A stretch of DNA of 6,414 bases from Ruminococcaceae bacterium UBA6364 (GTDB lineage Bacteria > Bacillota > Clostridia > Oscillospirales > Acutalibacteraceae). This document shows, piece by piece, positions 5,863-6,414 of the stretch (positions are counted from its first letter, which is position 1; every line of letters begins with the position of its first letter). The notes beneath the pieces are model-generated. The model was given only the letters and a program-made list of their open reading frames with translations. It ran no database searches and was not told where the DNA came from. Location of the stretch: the NCBI GenBank assembly GCA_002440045.1, contig DJRI01000085.1, forward strand, positions 1 to 6,414. The letters run 5' to 3'. The position numbers and the translations under genes were made by a program.

Positions 5863-6282
5863 ATGGTTATACTTTCCGTTGATTACGGCGATAAGCGCAC
5901 GGGTATTGCCGTTTGCGACAAAAATGAAATTCTCGCTTCACCCGTGGGTGTAATAACCGAGTGGAACAAAGAATCGCTTGCCGAAAAAATTATCGCTCTT
6001 GCAGTTGAAAAAAAGGCAGAAGAAATTGTTATAGGGCTTCCTAAGAATATGGACGGCTCCGAGGGCTTCAGAGCCGATGCCTGCAAGGAATTGGGCGATA
6101 TTCTGAAAGGCATCGCAAATATTCCCGTTTCATTTTGGGATGAACGCCTTACAACGGTTTCGGCGCACAGGTTTTTGTCCGATAACAACGTTCGCGGCAA
6201 AAAGAGAAAGTCGGTTGTCGACGCGGTTTCTGCCGATATTATTCTTCAGGATTATATTGACAACAGGCGTAACAAAGCATAA
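5863..6282 (+). CDS. ruvX: RuvX/YqgF-family RNase H-fold nuclease (putative Holliday junction resolvase, pre-16S rRNA processing)
   Basis: A 139-residue cytoplasmic protein of normal family length. Family members have been described both as putative Holliday junction resolvases and, with experimental support in E. coli, as the nuclease maturing the 5' end of 16S rRNA. Visible motifs: VDYGDKRTGIA (6-16, with the first acidic residue Asp7), EEIVIGLPKNMDG (53-65), DERLTT (93-98) and VVDAVSADIILQDYI (118-132, with Asp120). The set of conserved acidic positions appears complete. The ATG at 5863 has AGGGGA 7 bases upstream, inside the end of the PBP gene, and only 3 bases separate the genes, so translation is probably coupled and transcription shared. 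A strong terminator follows 13 bases after its stop. Its link to a PBP seems to be chromosomal proximity rather than a shared pathway. Confidence 0.94.
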   Translation: MVILSVDYGDKRTGIAVCDKNEILASPVGVITEWNKESLAEKIIALAVEKKAEEIVIGLPKNMDGSEGFRADACKELGDILKGIANIPVSFWDERLTTVSAHRFLSDNNVRGKKRKSVVDAVSADIILQDYIDNRRNKA

Positions 6283-6295
6283 TTATTTACAATAA

Positions 6296-6339
6296 AAAAT
6301 CAGCTGTGAACCAAATCGGTTTACGGCTGATTTTGTTTT
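6296..6339. terminator. Strong intrinsic terminator, probably bidirectional
   Basis: A 17-base-pair stem (6296-6312 with 6318-6334, including two G-U wobbles on the plus-strand RNA) closes an AAATC loop. On the plus strand the 3' arm ends in TTTT and continues GTTTT, giving the U-rich tail that ends the PBP-ruvX transcript. On the minus strand the stem is followed by ATTTTTTATT, so it could also end a leftward transcript entering from beyond the window. Confidence 0.88.
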
Positions 6340-6414
6340 GGTAAAACTCTCTTATGCGTAGACTTACTTATGCCTATGTGTCAAATTCTTTATCCGAAAA
6401 CCGCCGCAAGTATT
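6340..6414. other. Window edge with no supportable gene
   Basis: These 75 bases follow the terminator. CTTATGC occurs twice, 16 bases apart (6351-6357 and 6367-6373). A plus-strand frame from the ATG at 6354 (MRRLTYAYVSNSLSENRRKY) runs off the edge but has no ribosome site. On the minus strand a frame entering at 6412 reads YLRRFSDKEFDT and stops at 6374, a possible end of a convergent gene that would use the bidirectional terminator. Neither can be confirmed here. Confidence 0.3.

Noticed and set aside
6354..6414. Start of a plus-strand gene at the right edge (MRRLTYAYVSN...).
   Set aside because: No Shine-Dalgarno before the ATG, no promoter between it and the terminator, and only 20 codons are visible.

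Overview
This looks like a chromosomal segment from a spore-forming, low-to-moderate GC Firmicute, most likely class Clostridia, possibly an Oscillospirales/Ruminococcaceae-type gut anaerobe. The evidence is a pro-SigK-type sporulation sigma factor, a small membrane-anchored BofC-like protein, a clostridial-style class A penicillin-binding protein with a Thr/Pro-rich tail, and consistent AAGGAGG-type ribosome binding sites. The lineage below class level is a guess. There are no RNA genes, mobile elements or CRISPR arrays.

Layout: (1) 96-824, minus: sigK, an intact gene whose product keeps a hydrophobic pro-sequence. (2) 900-2955, plus: a two-gene unit, a membrane polyprenyl-phosphate sugar-1-phosphate transferase followed 13 bases later by an IspD/TarI-family cytidylyltransferase. 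(3) 2981-3295, minus: a 104-residue single-pass protein resembling the BofC C-terminal domain family, convergent with the cytidylyltransferase. (4) 3296-3423: a 128-base divergent control region with a good extended -10 promoter facing right, a TATAAT element facing left and a 15-base palindrome. (5) 3424-6282, plus: a bifunctional class A PBP followed after 3 bases by ruvX (yqgF), closed by a strong intrinsic terminator at 6296-6339. The first 95 and last 75 bases hold no gene I can support.

How the genes fit together: most of the window concerns the cell envelope and sporulation. The sugar transferase would start a lipid-linked surface glycan. The cytidylyltransferase reads more like TarI (CDP-ribitol for a wall or capsular polymer) than like housekeeping IspD, which fits its partner. 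The PBP builds peptidoglycan. SigK runs late mother-cell gene expression, and BofC in Bacillus belongs to the checkpoint that times pro-SigK processing, so finding a BofC-like protein about 2 kb from a pro-sequence-bearing SigK is suggestive. RuvX is a housekeeping nuclease-fold protein cotranscribed with the PBP.

Nothing here amounts to a clearly new system. The points most worth checking are the TarI-versus-IspD identity, the BofC-like protein, and the pro-sequence of SigK. Three start codons (sigK, BofC-like, PBP) were moved downstream of the longest open frame because good Shine-Dalgarno sequences fix them.
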